This document shows positions 36,544-47,183 of a stretch of 64,000 nt of DNA, piece by piece. The stretch's first letter is position 1; every line of letters begins with the position of its first letter. The notes under the pieces are model-generated. The model was given only the letters and a program-made list of their open reading frames with translations, was not told where the DNA came from and ran no database searches. This stretch comes from Euphorbia lathyris (taxonomy: Eukaryota; Streptophyta; Magnoliopsida; Malpighiales; Euphorbiaceae). Location: the NCBI RefSeq assembly GCF_963576675.1, contig NC_088910.1, positions 31,808,531 to 31,872,530 of the forward strand, read 5' to 3'. The translations under genes were made by a program, and so were the position numbers.

Positions 36544-38516
36544 TGTCACGACCCGAACCTGGCCATGACCGGCGCATAAATTAAGACTACCTTAACCTAT
36601 GTTAGCCTCAAATTCAAAGTGCAAATTAATACTTGTTTAACTAATAAAGGCTTCTAGCCTGATGATACAACTTAAACTGTGAAGAAGTATATACCATAAA
36701 TTTATCCAAAAGTCTCCAAATCAGTACAATAGCAATATCTAACTAATAATATCCTCCTTCAACATCGAACCCAAATGTCTGCGCAGCTATAGAGATCTTA
36801 ATCTGAAAAATATAAAATCAACGTGGTATGAGATTTCGTCTATGCGAGCGAAAATCTCAGTGAGTGATAATGATAGCACAACAGACGGGGAACAGACAGA
36901 TATGCAGATAAGTTTCAAATTTGTTTTGAGGATTTACCAAAACACGATGGTGCAGAGAAATCAAATAATATTGCGATATTTGCTCAAATCAAGTAAATCG
37001 AATAATAATTATTAAATTACAGATATGATCAAAACCACGGTACAGTAACATTAGAATAATGATATTCCACATTGCCAAAGGCCAGATAACAGATATAGCG
37101 CTACCAGATTCAGATACAGAATGTCTTCACTGACCTTATGCATGATTCTAATACAACTGACACAAAGACAAACACGTACACAGATAAAACAATAACAAAT
37201 AATGCAAGCCTAATATGAAGGTCAGTGAGACATGAAAACAGATACAGATAATACTGAGCACATGTACCGGTTTCAAAGTGTGTAAATTATATCTCATAAT
37301 ATTTTTCAAATAACTTAAATATCCAGATGACAGAATTCAATTAAAATTTCAGATCTTCAATACAAACGGAAACAGATAAATCAATCGATGAACAAAATTA
37401 AATATAACCTCAAAATAGTTTTACCTTTCCAAATAAATAAATGTTATAAAAAACTAATATATAAAAGGCCTGTTCCCAGAAGCCTACGCTCTAATGCAAA
37501 GAATATTTGACAAATAAGTTTAAGCTCAAGAAAATGTTTATCATCTAACTAAACAATGGCTATTTTGAACAAATAACATTTTTAGGAAAATCCATCAAAC
37601 TGTTTTAAATGAACGAAAATAGGAGATAAATTTAAAAATCGGATCGAACTATTTTTATCAAACGTTTTAATATTAATCCTTAAAGGACAGAAAGATGTTT
37701 TAAATGAAATACTTTTATCAAACAGATTTCATGCCAGAGATTTCAAAATCAAACAAATAGTGTCATGAACCATAATTACCACTCACCTCGAACTCCAAAT
37801 AATAGCCAGATCCAAAGCTTAGTTATCAATTTTTCCAATCCATCTGAATACCGTCAAATTTCCTATTCAATCAATCCAACTAAAATTACTCCAAAATTTT
37901 CTATCATACTTAATAAAATCTACAACCCAAATAAAATTGAGTCAAACTAAACTATTGGGGATCGAAATAAGTGAATTTTTATAATAAATATATGGTTTTA
38001 TAAAAGAACAAACAACTAATGTAAATTACCTTTTGTTGTTTGAAGAGTTAGATCAATTGCTTCCCAACTTGTTCAAAATCGATGAATACGGTTAAAATAA
38101 AGTGTTTCGATGGAAAGGAGAAGAACACGATTTTGTGCAGAGAATGTTACTCTTTAAAAACTGTTTTTATTTGATTATTTATTTGTTAAGAGTTTAAACT
38201 AAAATAGATAACTTAATATAGGAGAATAAAAAGATATTATATTAACATAAGAGTTATTGTTGACAAAATACACTAATTAACCAAAAAAATCGAAACACTG
38301 TTCTTTTTTTTTTCCTTTTCTTTTTGTTCTTTTTTTTATATAGGAAATACATAAAAAAAATATTAGTATTATAAAAGCCATAAATTCCATAGATTATAAA
38401 ATATTATAATATGAAAAACCCAAAATTAATAATTAACTTCAAAGGCAAATAATTAAAATTATACATATAATTAGATTTATTTTTAAAGAATCATTTCGAA
38501 AATTCGGGATATTACA
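36544..38516 (-). repeat. 5' LTR of LARD-2
   Basis: 1973 bp. The minus strand ends GGGTCGTGACA, followed by AAAAG and the primer-binding site. Confidence 0.93.
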
Positions 38517-38604
38517 AAAACGTCTTAGACAGAATTTAGAGAAGAATCGATCGGGTCAATTAGTAGCCAAGGTAAGTAACTATCAACTATGTTTTGAGTT
38601 TTAT

Positions 38605-38625
38605 GTATATATATATATATATATG

Positions 38626-38665
<40 letters not shown>
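38605..38665. repeat. (AT)n microsatellite, second LARD-1 LTR copy
   Basis: TA dinucleotide run interrupted by GTATGT. Orthologous position to 28727-28801. Confidence 0.93.
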
Positions 38666-38667
<2 letters not shown>

Positions 38668-39868
38668 CATAGAATTTTCAGACAGTGATATTTTAAGGTT
38701 ATGCAAGAATTTTGTAAAATTGGGATTTTTCATGATTTTGCTTTTTATTGTGAAATTACGGTTCAAATGAAGCTATTGATTATGCTTCTATGTGAATTTC
38801 AGATTTTACTTGATTATGTTGATTTAAGGCTTAATTTGGTTGATTTACATATATACATATATGTTTTTGGTTTCAATATATATCTATATTGAACAAAATG
38901 AATTTGATGATTTCTTACGAATTGTTTTTGGATTGAGAAATCTATTGCGGTTATTGTTGTTATTATTTTGGATTGAAGTCCAAATATGATTTTTATGATA
39001 CAAAAGGGCTAATTGAAGCCAAATGATTTATGGTTATGAAATAGTTTGGAATTTGATTGTGAAAGGAAATTTGAGCACGTTATGATTTTATGATTTTATA
39101 TCCATCGAAAGTTATCCGGATCGGTGGTTTTATATTTGAAGACCATGTTCAGTGAGGGACATGACCTGTGTACACAGTCTGAAAGACCTATTGGGTATGG
39201 CAAAGAAGTGTCGGGTAAGACCATATGGGATAGGCAATGTTAAGAGACGTCTCGACTATATATGTGGTTATGGATTGATACTTAAGGGGAGAAACTCGAG
39301 GATGGATACAATGTTTTAAGTTCATTTGGATTATGTTTTCGGCTATGATTGATTTTGATATAAGGTTTTACGTTTGACTGATTACGAGTTGGTTTGATAA
39401 AACATTTATTTGAATACAAGTTGGTTTGATAAAACATTTATTTGATTATGAATTGGTTTGATGAAACGTTTATTTGTTTTGATTCGTTTTGATAAGATGC
39501 ATTATATATATAAAGTTATATGAACTTAAGTTTTGAGCATATTTTATAAGGTTTTGATTAAATCCCTTTATAAATGTATATATGTAGCTATGTTAAGTAA
39601 AGTTGGTTTTTATGGCTGATAGTTTCTTACTGAGATTTTTGTCTCACGTTTTTAAATGTTTTAATGTTTTTAGGTGAGAAAGTACATGATAGAGAGAAGG
39701 TTACCGACCGATTAGGCGAGGATCGGAAGTTGGCTGCTTATTGTTAGACTTATGGTTAGAACTTTGGCATTTCAATTGTAATTGGAGACTCCTAAGTATT
39801 GATTATGATTTTTCTATTTCACGCCCGATGCCGAATTGAGGTCGTTTAGGGTCGGGTGTGACAAAGAT

Positions 39869-40660
39869 AGCTTCGTCAGCTTTAGAATCAAATTTAGCAA
39901 GGTTATCTTTTGTATTAAGAATAAAATATTTACAACTAAAGGCACGGAAATATCCAATGTTGGATTTTCGTCCTTTCCAAAGTTCATAAGGGGTTTTCTT
40001 AAGTATAGGTCTAACTAAAGCCCTATTGAGTATATAGTAAGCTGTGTTGACAGCTTCACCCTAAAAATACTTTGGAAGCCTATTTTCACTCAGCATTGTC
40101 CTAGCTATTTCAACTAAGGTTCTGTTCTTCCTTTCAACTATCCCATTTTGTTGAGGAGTTCTAGGAGCAGAAAAATTATGGTCAATGCCGCTGACTTCAC
40201 AAAATTTATCAAACTGTTGGTTTTTGAATTCTCTGTCATTATTACTTCGGATGTGAGCTAATTTTAGGTCTTTGTCATTTTCAAGTTTTCTAATCAGTGT
40301 TGAGAACATCTCAAAGGCTTCATCCTTTCTACTCAGCAAGATGACCCAAGTGTACCGAGAAAAGTCATCTACAATGACCAAGGAAAATCTCTTACCACCC
40401 AAGCTCAGCGGCTGGACTGGTCCGAAAAGATCCAAGTGTAGCAACTGTAATGGACGCTTGGTTGAGACTACATTTTTACTTTGAAAAGACTTTTTGGTTT
40501 GTTTACCTTGCTGGCAAGCATTGCACAATTGATCCTTCTCAAATCTAAGTTTGGATAATCCCTCAACTCGTTGCTTTCTTGCTAGTTTGGCTAGGAGGTC
40601 CATGCTTACATGACCAAGTCTCCTATGCCATAGCCAGGAATTATCTTCCTTTGACACTAA
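39869..40660 (-). pseudogene. Sirevirus-like integrase (N-terminal and core), interrupted by LARD-1
   Basis: HHCC zinc region (LWHRRLGHV.., CNACQQGKQ), then core LLHLDLFGP, VIVDDFSRYTWV and PQQNGIVERKNRT. The region expected to hold the second catalytic Asp reads RSNNDREF, so that acid appears lost. The frame continues to the LARD-1 target site at 39864-39868 and resumes at 28199 with [15 protein letters not shown]. Family role: strand transfer of cDNA into the chromosome. The copy is inactive by sequence. Confidence 0.87.
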
Positions 40661-40684
40661 GCATATATTTTTTGAAAACTTCTT

Positions 40685-41305
40685 TTATAAACTCAGCATG
40701 AAGACGTTGTCAACACGAGGGGCAGTTAAAATCAAATTATTTGTTTTACCCTCGAGTATCCGACACTCAGTGGCATCAAATACAACCTTTCTACCGTTGT
40801 CACACAGTTGAGCTACGCTCAATAGGTTATATTTAAGACCCCTGACTAGGGAGACTGACTCAATAGTAGGATTTCCTCCAATAGTACCTGATCCCACTAT
40901 CTTACCCTTTTTATTGTCTCCAAAACTTACATTTCCTCCTCGTTTATGCACAAGTGTGATGAACTGAGTTTCATCACCAATCATATGCCTCGAGCATGCG
41001 CTGTCAATGTACCATAGCTTTGACTTCTCCGTGCACCTCAGGCTCACCTGTAATCGAACTAGTTATCTTTAGGTACCTAATTCTTTTTGGGTCCTTGTTT
41101 GTTAGAGCTAATAGGTGAAGCATCATATTTAAGTTTGTGACGACATACTTTTATGGTGTGGCCGTCTTTTCCACAAAAGTCACAAAAGACTACCCTTTGA
41201 GGGTATTTCCATTTTTTGTTAGCACGATTGTGCTGAGCATGCCAACATACCTTTGTGGTATGTCCTTTCTTTCCGTAGAAGTCACATTGGACATTCTGCT
41301 GAGTA
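40685..41305 (-). pseudogene. Sirevirus-like gag tail zinc knuckles and protease domain
   Basis: Between the hAT MITE and 41100 the minus strand reads CCHC-like knuckles (CDFCG..GHT..VC pattern, two copies around 41150-41300). The protease segment then contains LWYIDSACSRHM (41012 down), in which the usual D-S/T-G active-site triad reads D-S-A. After it comes SVSLVRGLKYNLLSVAQLCD, the standard stretch between protease and integrase. A stop at about 40685 separates it from integrase. Confidence 0.8.
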
Positions 41306-42077
41306 CAAGGTTATCAAAACCGGACTGACCCGGCCGAGTTAACCCGGTTGAACCGGACCCGGTAGGTAAAACGGTCCGGAGGTGCTTAAAAAATCACATG
41401 TCTTAAACCCGCTCAAAACCCGCTCAACCGGCCGGTTGAACCATTGACTCGGTGAACCGGACACGGGTTAGCGGGTTTCACCGGTCTAAAATTTGACCTT
41501 ACTTAAAAAAAAATCAGATTTAAATTATTAACTTATTAATGATTGGTTTAGAATTAATTAGTAATTAATTAGAATCGTAATAATTACTCAATACGTAGGT
41601 TAAGTGTTGGAATAACAAAATGACTCTTTGTATTCCTTTTCTTTTTCTCTTCTGTACTCTTCTTCTCTTCTCTTTCTCTGTTACTTTACTTTTTCAATTA
41701 TTTCTTTACAATTTTTCTTCTTCTTCTACCTATTCTAAGGCTTTTTTTAGTTCATAATTATTCTCTTCATGAATTTGTGGTTTTCTATTGTAATGTTAAA
41801 CTTGATGTTTTTTATGTTATGAACTTATTATTTTAGTATTAATTCTAATTTACTTTTCGATATTAAATAACATTATTATTTTAATAATTATTAGAATAAT
41901 TTTTATTGATATCATTAATATTTTATTATATTAAAAATGTTAAATAAAATTTAAAATATTAGTTTTTATATGATCTTTTGAACCTCGGTTCAACCCCGGT
42001 TCAACCCCGATTAAACCTTAAACCCTTAACCCTTTGTCTTTACCGGTTCTTTGACCGGTCCGGTTTTGATAACCATG
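41306..42077. mobile_element. hAT-type MITE (772 bp) inside Sirevirus-like gag
   Basis: Inverted ends CAAGGTTATCAAAACCGG and, from the right, CATGGTTATCAAAACCGG. Exact 8-bp duplication GCTGAGTA (41298-41305 and 42078-42085) as expected for hAT. Subterminal GGTTGAACCGG/CCGGTTCAACC-like repeats lie at both ends and an AT-rich interior holds no ORF. Non-autonomous. Confidence 0.9.
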
Positions 42078-42085
42078 GCTGAGTA

Positions 42086-43602
42086 TTTCATCTTTGCTGA
42101 CTTGTACCTGAGTACTCAGCTTTTGGATGGAACCTCTTCTTAACCGATGAACTCAGCTGGTTTTGTATGGATGTGATGTCCTTTCTCAGTTTCTTAGAAT
42201 CTGATTGGACTTCCGAGACAAACCGATGCATGATTTTTAGATTTTCATATTGCCTGGTATTGTCCTGGAGAAGATGTCGGAGGTCACTGAGTTTGACCTC
42301 TTCAATTTCATCACACCGCATGCTGAGTGCTCTTATTTTCTTCAATTTCATCAGTGTATAAAGACCACTCAAGGCATTAACCATTTCATTTCTGAGCAAG
42401 GGTATAGATGTTACCTCATTAGAGTGTTCCTCATGGTCAGACCCATCGGAGAGGTCAGCTTGCTCAGATCGGCAATTGTCAGCAGCTTCGTCAACCATAA
42501 AACAGATGTTTGCTGACTCAGTGGCATCAGCTTCTGATGAGGTTGACTCATCACTGTCACTCCATGTGGCCACCATTGCCTTTTTGCTTCCCTTATTGTC
42601 CTTCTTTAAAGTAGGACAACTTGATTTGATGTGCCAGTCTGATGGCATTCGAAACACGTGACAGGCTTGGAGTTGTCCTTCTTGTGTCCGCTGTCGCTGG
42701 ACTCAGCTTTATACTTGTCACCTTTCTTGAGTCATTCTTTCGAAACAGCTTCTTCATTTGATGAGTCAGCATCAGTTGTCATTCTTTCGAAACAGCTTCT
42801 TCATCTTTCTGGTGAACATGGCCATTTCCTCATCATTTGATGAGTCAGCATCAGTTGAGTCAGCTTTCATGACAAGGGATTTTTGCTTCTTGTCTTCAGA
42901 CTTTTCTTTCACCTCAAAGTTCTTCATTGAAATCTCGTGGGTCAGCAGAGATCCAATGAGTTCATCATACTTGTACATGGTCAGGTCCTGAGCTTCTTCC
43001 ACAACTGTCTTCTTAGCTTGCCAGCTCTTGGGGAGACTTTTCAAGATTTTCTTCACCTGTTCTTCTTCTGTGAAGTTCTTACCGAGTCTCTTAAGCTCAT
43101 TTATGATGTTAGTGAATCTTGCATTCATCTCTGAGATGTCTTCATTATCATTCATCTCGAACAGCTCGTATAGCCGCATATGCTGAGTCACTTTGGACTC
43201 CTTGACCTTGCTAGTTCCTTCGTAGGTCACCTCTAGCTTCTTCCAGATTTCCTGTGCTGACTCACAACCTGAAATTTTGTTGTAATCTGCAGCATCTAAC
43301 GCACAGTGAAGCATATTGATAGCCGAAGCATTATTTTGTAATTTCTTAAGGTCATCATCTGACCATTTATCCTCACTTTTGACAGACTTTACACCATCAA
43401 TAGTTTCATAGGGAACAAACGGGCCTTGGACTATAGCTAGCCATGCACTCATGCTTGTTGCCTGGATAAAGTTTTTCATCCTGTTCTTCCAGAATGTATA
43501 ATTTGACCCGAAGAACAGTGGAGGCCGACTAATAGATAATCCCTCGGGGAGTATCTGTGTTGTTTGATTTCCTAGAAGGAAACGAGTGGTGTTCTCAGCC
43601 AT
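42086..43602 (-). pseudogene. Sirevirus-like gag
   Basis: Starts MAENTTRFLLGNQTTQ at 43602 and contains FFGSNYTFWKNRMKNFIQA, AQEIWKKLEVTYEG and DLTMYKYDELIGSLL, typical of plant Copia gag (UBN2-type). The frame is lost near 42772, where a 47-bp local insertion duplicates gag sequence. It resumes as a zinc-knuckle segment (CFECHQTG then HIKSSC, with a one-base slip between at about 42640) and an acidic Ser/Glu-rich region (ATWSDSDESTSSEADATESA). Downstream it reaches the hAT MITE at 42077. Gag would form the particle shell; this copy is broken. Confidence 0.85.
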
Positions 43603-43664
43603 TATAGGGATCAGCTCAAGATAGTTTTATCTTGAATAGTGAGCTACTTAGCTCTGATACCACT

Positions 43665-45146
43665 TGTTGGTCCCGTGTAACTTAATAGGATTAGTTCCAA
43701 GGGGGGGTTAGGAACTAATATAACTTTTTCACTTATTAATGCTGACTTAATTCTATGTTTGATAATTTAACTCAGCTTTAGGTCAGCAAGGCTAAGTGAA
43801 GTGTGAGACAGCTTTAATCAGACACTGTCTAGAGCTGTTTCAATTGTGAGTTGGGAAATAACACTTTAGGTCAGCTTCCAACTCAGCACTCTGATTACTC
43901 AGCGTCGGCTTGTACAAATTATTTACTGAGTAATTTAAGCAAGCAACACATACATATACATATATATCAAGAGATAATGTTAGAAATTACTCAGCAGACT
44001 TATCCTGGTTCGGCCTCACCGCATACGTCCAGTCCCTAGAATCCGCCGGGCTTTTTCAATCCACTACTGAGCTCTTTAAAGGTAGAGCACAAACCATTTA
44101 CAATAGCAACTGAGTATGCAAGAGTACCGTCCTCTATTCGTCTACTCAATCCTATCTGCCACTGAATACTATAACCGAGTATCCAGAATTTCTCTACCAC
44201 TGAGTACTATAACCGAGTACTCAACACCACTCTTCTAACCTTTACAATTGATACAAAATTGTTCTCTCAAAACGAAGAACACTTTAGATGAATACAAATT
44301 CACTCTAGACTTTTACACAATGATTGGAATTGGGTGTAAGAGCTTGCTTTTTTGTTTTTAGATAGCTTCTATTTTGGATTTTCACTCTTGTGAAGATTTG
44401 CTTTTTTTTTGTCTCTTTGTAGTTGTATGTGTATATTCGGTAAATGATCCAAATGATGAACTTGTCTATTTATAATGATTTCTGGACTTCAATGATTTGA
44501 ATTCCAAATAGCCGTTGTGTGTTGAACGGTCATCTTTGTCATCATGTGGTCAGCTTCCAGAGCTGCAGGCCAATCCTGTCTTCTGATTTATGCAGGAGGC
44601 AGGTTTGCCAGTTTCGTCTTCTAGCACTAGGTTCGTCTTTTAGCGCTAGGTTTGTCTTCTTGCCAAACGCCAGACCTTCCATGCGTCTCGAAAAGGTCTT
44701 TGATCATATTTCCGAGACTTCTGATTTGTTGCAGAGATCTGTTGGACTTTGTCTTCTAGTCAACGGATCATTGGCGCTGTCCTGACGAGTACACAACTTG
44801 ATTAGATCGGCTTTGCCTTCAATCTTTTTCTTTATCTGGGCTGAGTTATATTCTACTCAGTTTCTTCGGTCGGCTTCGCCTTCAAGCGTTATTCTAAAGA
44901 AGACTTTTCTTTTAACGGGGCTGAGTTACATTCTACTCAACACAGGCTGTGTGATTTGCTTATGCTGACTGTGTTCTGTCTTTCTTTCATGAAATTTTTG
45001 TTCCTGTTCTAGTCAGTTTACTTACTCAACATTGAACAAACATATTAGTACAATTAAACCAAAGCACTTAAATTTAATTGTCTTAATCATGGTATTAACT
45101 TAAATAATTTTGTCAAGTCAAAATCATGTGGAAAGGTGTTTCAACA
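43665..45146 (-). repeat. 5' LTR of Sirevirus-like element
   Basis: 1482 bp. On the minus strand it ends GGGACCAACA and is followed by AG and then the primer site TGGTATCAGAGC. It would contain the element's promoter; no experimentally placeable start can be read. Confidence 0.93.
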
Positions 45147-47138
45147 GGCTTGTGTTTTCATGGATACGATGAGTCTTCAACTTCTTTCAATAAAGGAAAC
45201 TTTCTTGAGTTGCTTGAATGGTACACCTCAAAAAACAAATATGTTGGAAAGGTTGTTGGAATTAATGCTCCACAAAATAATCTTATGACTTGTACCTCTA
45301 TTCAAAAGGAAATGACTAATGCATGTGCTGTGGAGACTACACTTCTTGTATTAAATGATATTAGTGATAAGTGTTTCACTATTTTGGTCGATGAATCTCG
45401 TGATAGCTCTATGAAAGAAAAAATGGCAGTAGTCCTTAGATATGTCAACAAATGTGGAGAAGTTATTGAACGATTGTTAGGGGTGGTTCATGTCAAAGAG
45501 ACTTCATCACAATGTTTAAAAGATTCCATTGATGCATTATTTGCCAAGCATGGATTATCTCTGTCTAGATTGAGAGGTCAAGGATATGATGGCGCTTCAA
45601 ATATACGAGGAAAGTTTAAAGGGTTGAAGACCTTGATTTTAAGAGAAAATCCTCATGCATTTTATGTTCATTGTTTTGCTTATCAGCTTCAATTGGTGAT
45701 TATTGCAGTCGCCAAAGGATCAAACAAAATTGTTGGTGATTTCTTTACTCTAGTTACTATGATTATGAACACGAGTGGAGCATCTTGTAAATGAGCCGAT
45801 AATCTTAGACAACTTCAACATGATCGAATAGTTGAACGCCTTGAGAGTGGAGAAATTACTAGTGGTAGGGGAAAAAATCAAGAAACTGGATTAGCTAGGC
45901 TAGGTGACACTAGATGGGGATCACATTACACAACATTACTACGCTTACATTCAATGTGGCCCTCAGTAAAAGACGTGCTTTTCAATGTCTATGAGGATGG
46001 CGATGATAGTGGCTTTGCTAGGACCTTGACGATGAGGATGGAGAGCTATGACTTTGTATTTATTTTGCATTTGATGAAACAAATATTGGCATACACAAAT
46101 GATTTGTCTAATTTGTTGCAAAAAAGAGATCAAGATATTGTTCAAGCCATGCATTTGATTAAGAATGTGAAGACTCAATTGCTAGACTTGCGGGATAGAA
46201 GATGGGAGACATTTTTGTTAGAAGTTGAGTCTTTTTTTTACTCATTCTATTAATGTTGTCAATATGAATGATATAGTTCCAGCACGTGCTCGAATGAAGA
46301 GGGATGGAAATGTTGTTACTTACTTTCAACATTATCGGTATGAAGTTTATCATGAGGTAATTAATTAAGTGTTTCTTTTCATTTTAAATAACTTTGTTTA
46401 CATTTTCGATTTTTGTTGATTTTAATGCTTTATCTTTTGAAATACTAGGTACTTGATAAGATCGGACTTGAGATGCATGATCGTTTGCCATAATTAACAA
46501 CTGACTTGCTTCTTTCTGTGACATGTTTTGATCCTAGAGATTCTTTTTCTAACTTTAATGGTGATAAGTTAGTTCATCTAGATGAAATATATTCAGAAGA
46601 TTTCTCATGGACCGAGGTTCTGATGATTAAGAATCAGCTTGAAATATATATTTATGATGTTAAAAGAGATATAAACTTTGCTGCTATTGAAGATTTAGGA
46701 TGTCTTTCAAAGAAGATGGTTTCAACTGGAAAAGTTCAAACTTTTCCATTGGTGTATCGCCTAATTGAATTGACATTGCTTTTACCAGTTGCAACAACTT
46801 CTGTTGAAAGAGTATTTTCAGCAATGAATATTGTAAAGACCGATTTGAGAAATCGAATGTCAGATGATTAGCTGAATGACTGTTTGGTAGTATTTAGCTC
46901 GAAGGATATCTTCATCAACATTGATAATGAAGATATTTTGGATCTTTTTCAAGCTATGACAGATCGTAGATGTCAATTGCCACCTCGTAATCGTCGATCT
47001 ACTTAGCATTAGAACTTTTTTTTATTTTAAGACATTTTGTATCGAATAGCAATTATGTACTAAAGTATATTTTTTTCAATTAATGTTATTTTGTCTAAAA
47101 AAATTTTTCATAGAGTTTTGCCCCCTCCCTCAAATCCT

Positions 47139-47183
47139 GGATCCGCCACTGCCCCCAAGTATAAATTTTTGGCTCCGCCACTG
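47139..47183. other. Tandem hAT right ends: hAT-1 end abutting tail of an older hAT relic
   Basis: The minus strand reads CAGTGGCGGAGCCAAAAATT from 47183, then GGGGG, then CAGTGGCGGATCCAGG from 47151. The second is the hAT-1 terminus. The first is a separate hAT-like terminus just outside its duplication. So hAT-1 appears to have landed about 30 bp inside the end of another hAT element, whose left end I could not place. Confidence 0.6.

Larger units (their letters stand above)
32820..38516 (-). mobile_element. Non-coding Gypsy-type LTR element LARD-2, very young
   Basis: Two 1973-bp LTRs (32820-34792 and 36544-38516), TGTCACGACCCG to GGATATTACA on the plus strand, differ at only about six positions by eye. 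Exact TSD AAAAC (32815-32819 and 38517-38521) in the LARD-1 LTR. Minus orientation: primer site TGGTATCAGAGCCA at 36526-36539, and a polypurine tract AAGAGGGAGAGAA just right of 34792. The 1.75-kb interior has no gag-pol. It keeps AATTTCGAGGACGAAATT, which reads NFEDEI, near its 3' end. Presumably mobilised in trans by a Gypsy relative. Confidence 0.9.
28200..39863 (+). mobile_element. Non-coding Gypsy-type LTR element LARD-1
   Basis: LTR starts at 28200 and 32378 (TGTCACGTC) and ends at 29997 and 39863 (GTCGGGTGTGATA/GTGTGACA). TSD AAGAT (28195-28199 and 39864-39868) in the Sirevirus-like integrase. A TGGTATCAGAGC primer site at 30001-30012 and a GGTGGGGAGAA polypurine tract before 32378 give plus orientation. 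The 2.38-kb interior has no gag or pol, apart from a terminal AATTTCGAAGACGAAATT string that reads NFEDEI, the usual Gypsy pol C-terminus. Presumably mobilised in trans. Its right LTR is split by LARD-2. Confidence 0.88.
32378..39863 (+). repeat. 3' LTR of LARD-1, split by LARD-2
   Basis: Left piece 32378-32819 and right piece 38522-39863 together align with 28200-29997. The break is at AAAAC (32815-32819), duplicated at 38517-38521. Confidence 0.88.
20519..45146 (-). mobile_element. Sirevirus-like Copia retrotransposon with extra 3' ORF, split by insertions
   Basis: LTRs 20519-21998 and 43665-45146 (1480 and 1482 bp, about 42 differences by eye, near 2.8%) have TGTTGG..CAACA ends. The flanks are the exact duplication GGCTT (20514-20518 and 45147-45151) in hAT-1. 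Orientation is minus: a TGGTATCAGAGC primer site lies at 43651-43662 and a polypurine tract AAAATGGGGGAG at about 22001-22012. Order on the minus strand is gag (43602 down), zinc knuckles and protease, integrase, RT and RNase H, then a third ORF (25736-22525) before the 3' LTR. RT wording (MIGSLLYLTASRP) and the extra ORF resemble the SIRE/Maximus lineage. The protease, integrase and several frames are damaged. Confidence 0.9.
14689..47006 (+). pseudogene. hAT-1 transposase (TTF-type zinc finger, DUF4371, hAT dimerisation), broken
   Basis: Block 1 (14689-15234) starts MDKFVFKRARYWI and contains the TTF-type finger region (YISRGHCRPFGHTFPQRQFG, DVAYCFCCFLFKP). It already has in-frame stops at about 14761 and 14836. 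Block 2 (20478-20518) reads LTASLDVIRFLLRQG. Block 3 starts at 45147 with GLCFHGYDESSTSFNKGNF, continues through VDESRDSSMKEKMAVVLRYV and RGQGYDGASN, and has a stop at about 45792, an intron at 46357-46448 and a further stop. It ends in the hAT C-terminal motif LPVATTSVERVFSAMNIVK and a stop at 47004-47006. The frame continues exactly across both insertion points once each duplicated target is counted once. Family knowledge: DDE transposase of the zinc-finger MYM-type-1-like group. Confidence 0.88.
14051..47151 (+). mobile_element. hAT transposon of the DUF4371/ZMYM1-like type (hAT-1), split by nested insertions
   Basis: The left end TAGGGACAGATTTAGG and the right end read inward as CAGTGGCGGATCCAGG agree at 10 of 16 positions. 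Both are bounded by the exact 8-bp duplication CCCCCAAG (14043-14050 and 47152-47159), the hAT target-site length. Transposase coding on the plus strand is recovered in three blocks separated by the nested hAT-2 and Sirevirus-like elements. Without insertions the element is about 3.2 kb. Several stops in the transposase indicate an inactive copy. Confidence 0.85.

Noticed and set aside
34041..37950. Identical 61-residue ORFs at 34041-34226 and 37765-37950
   Set aside because: They are the same position in the two LTRs of LARD-2, not a gene family.
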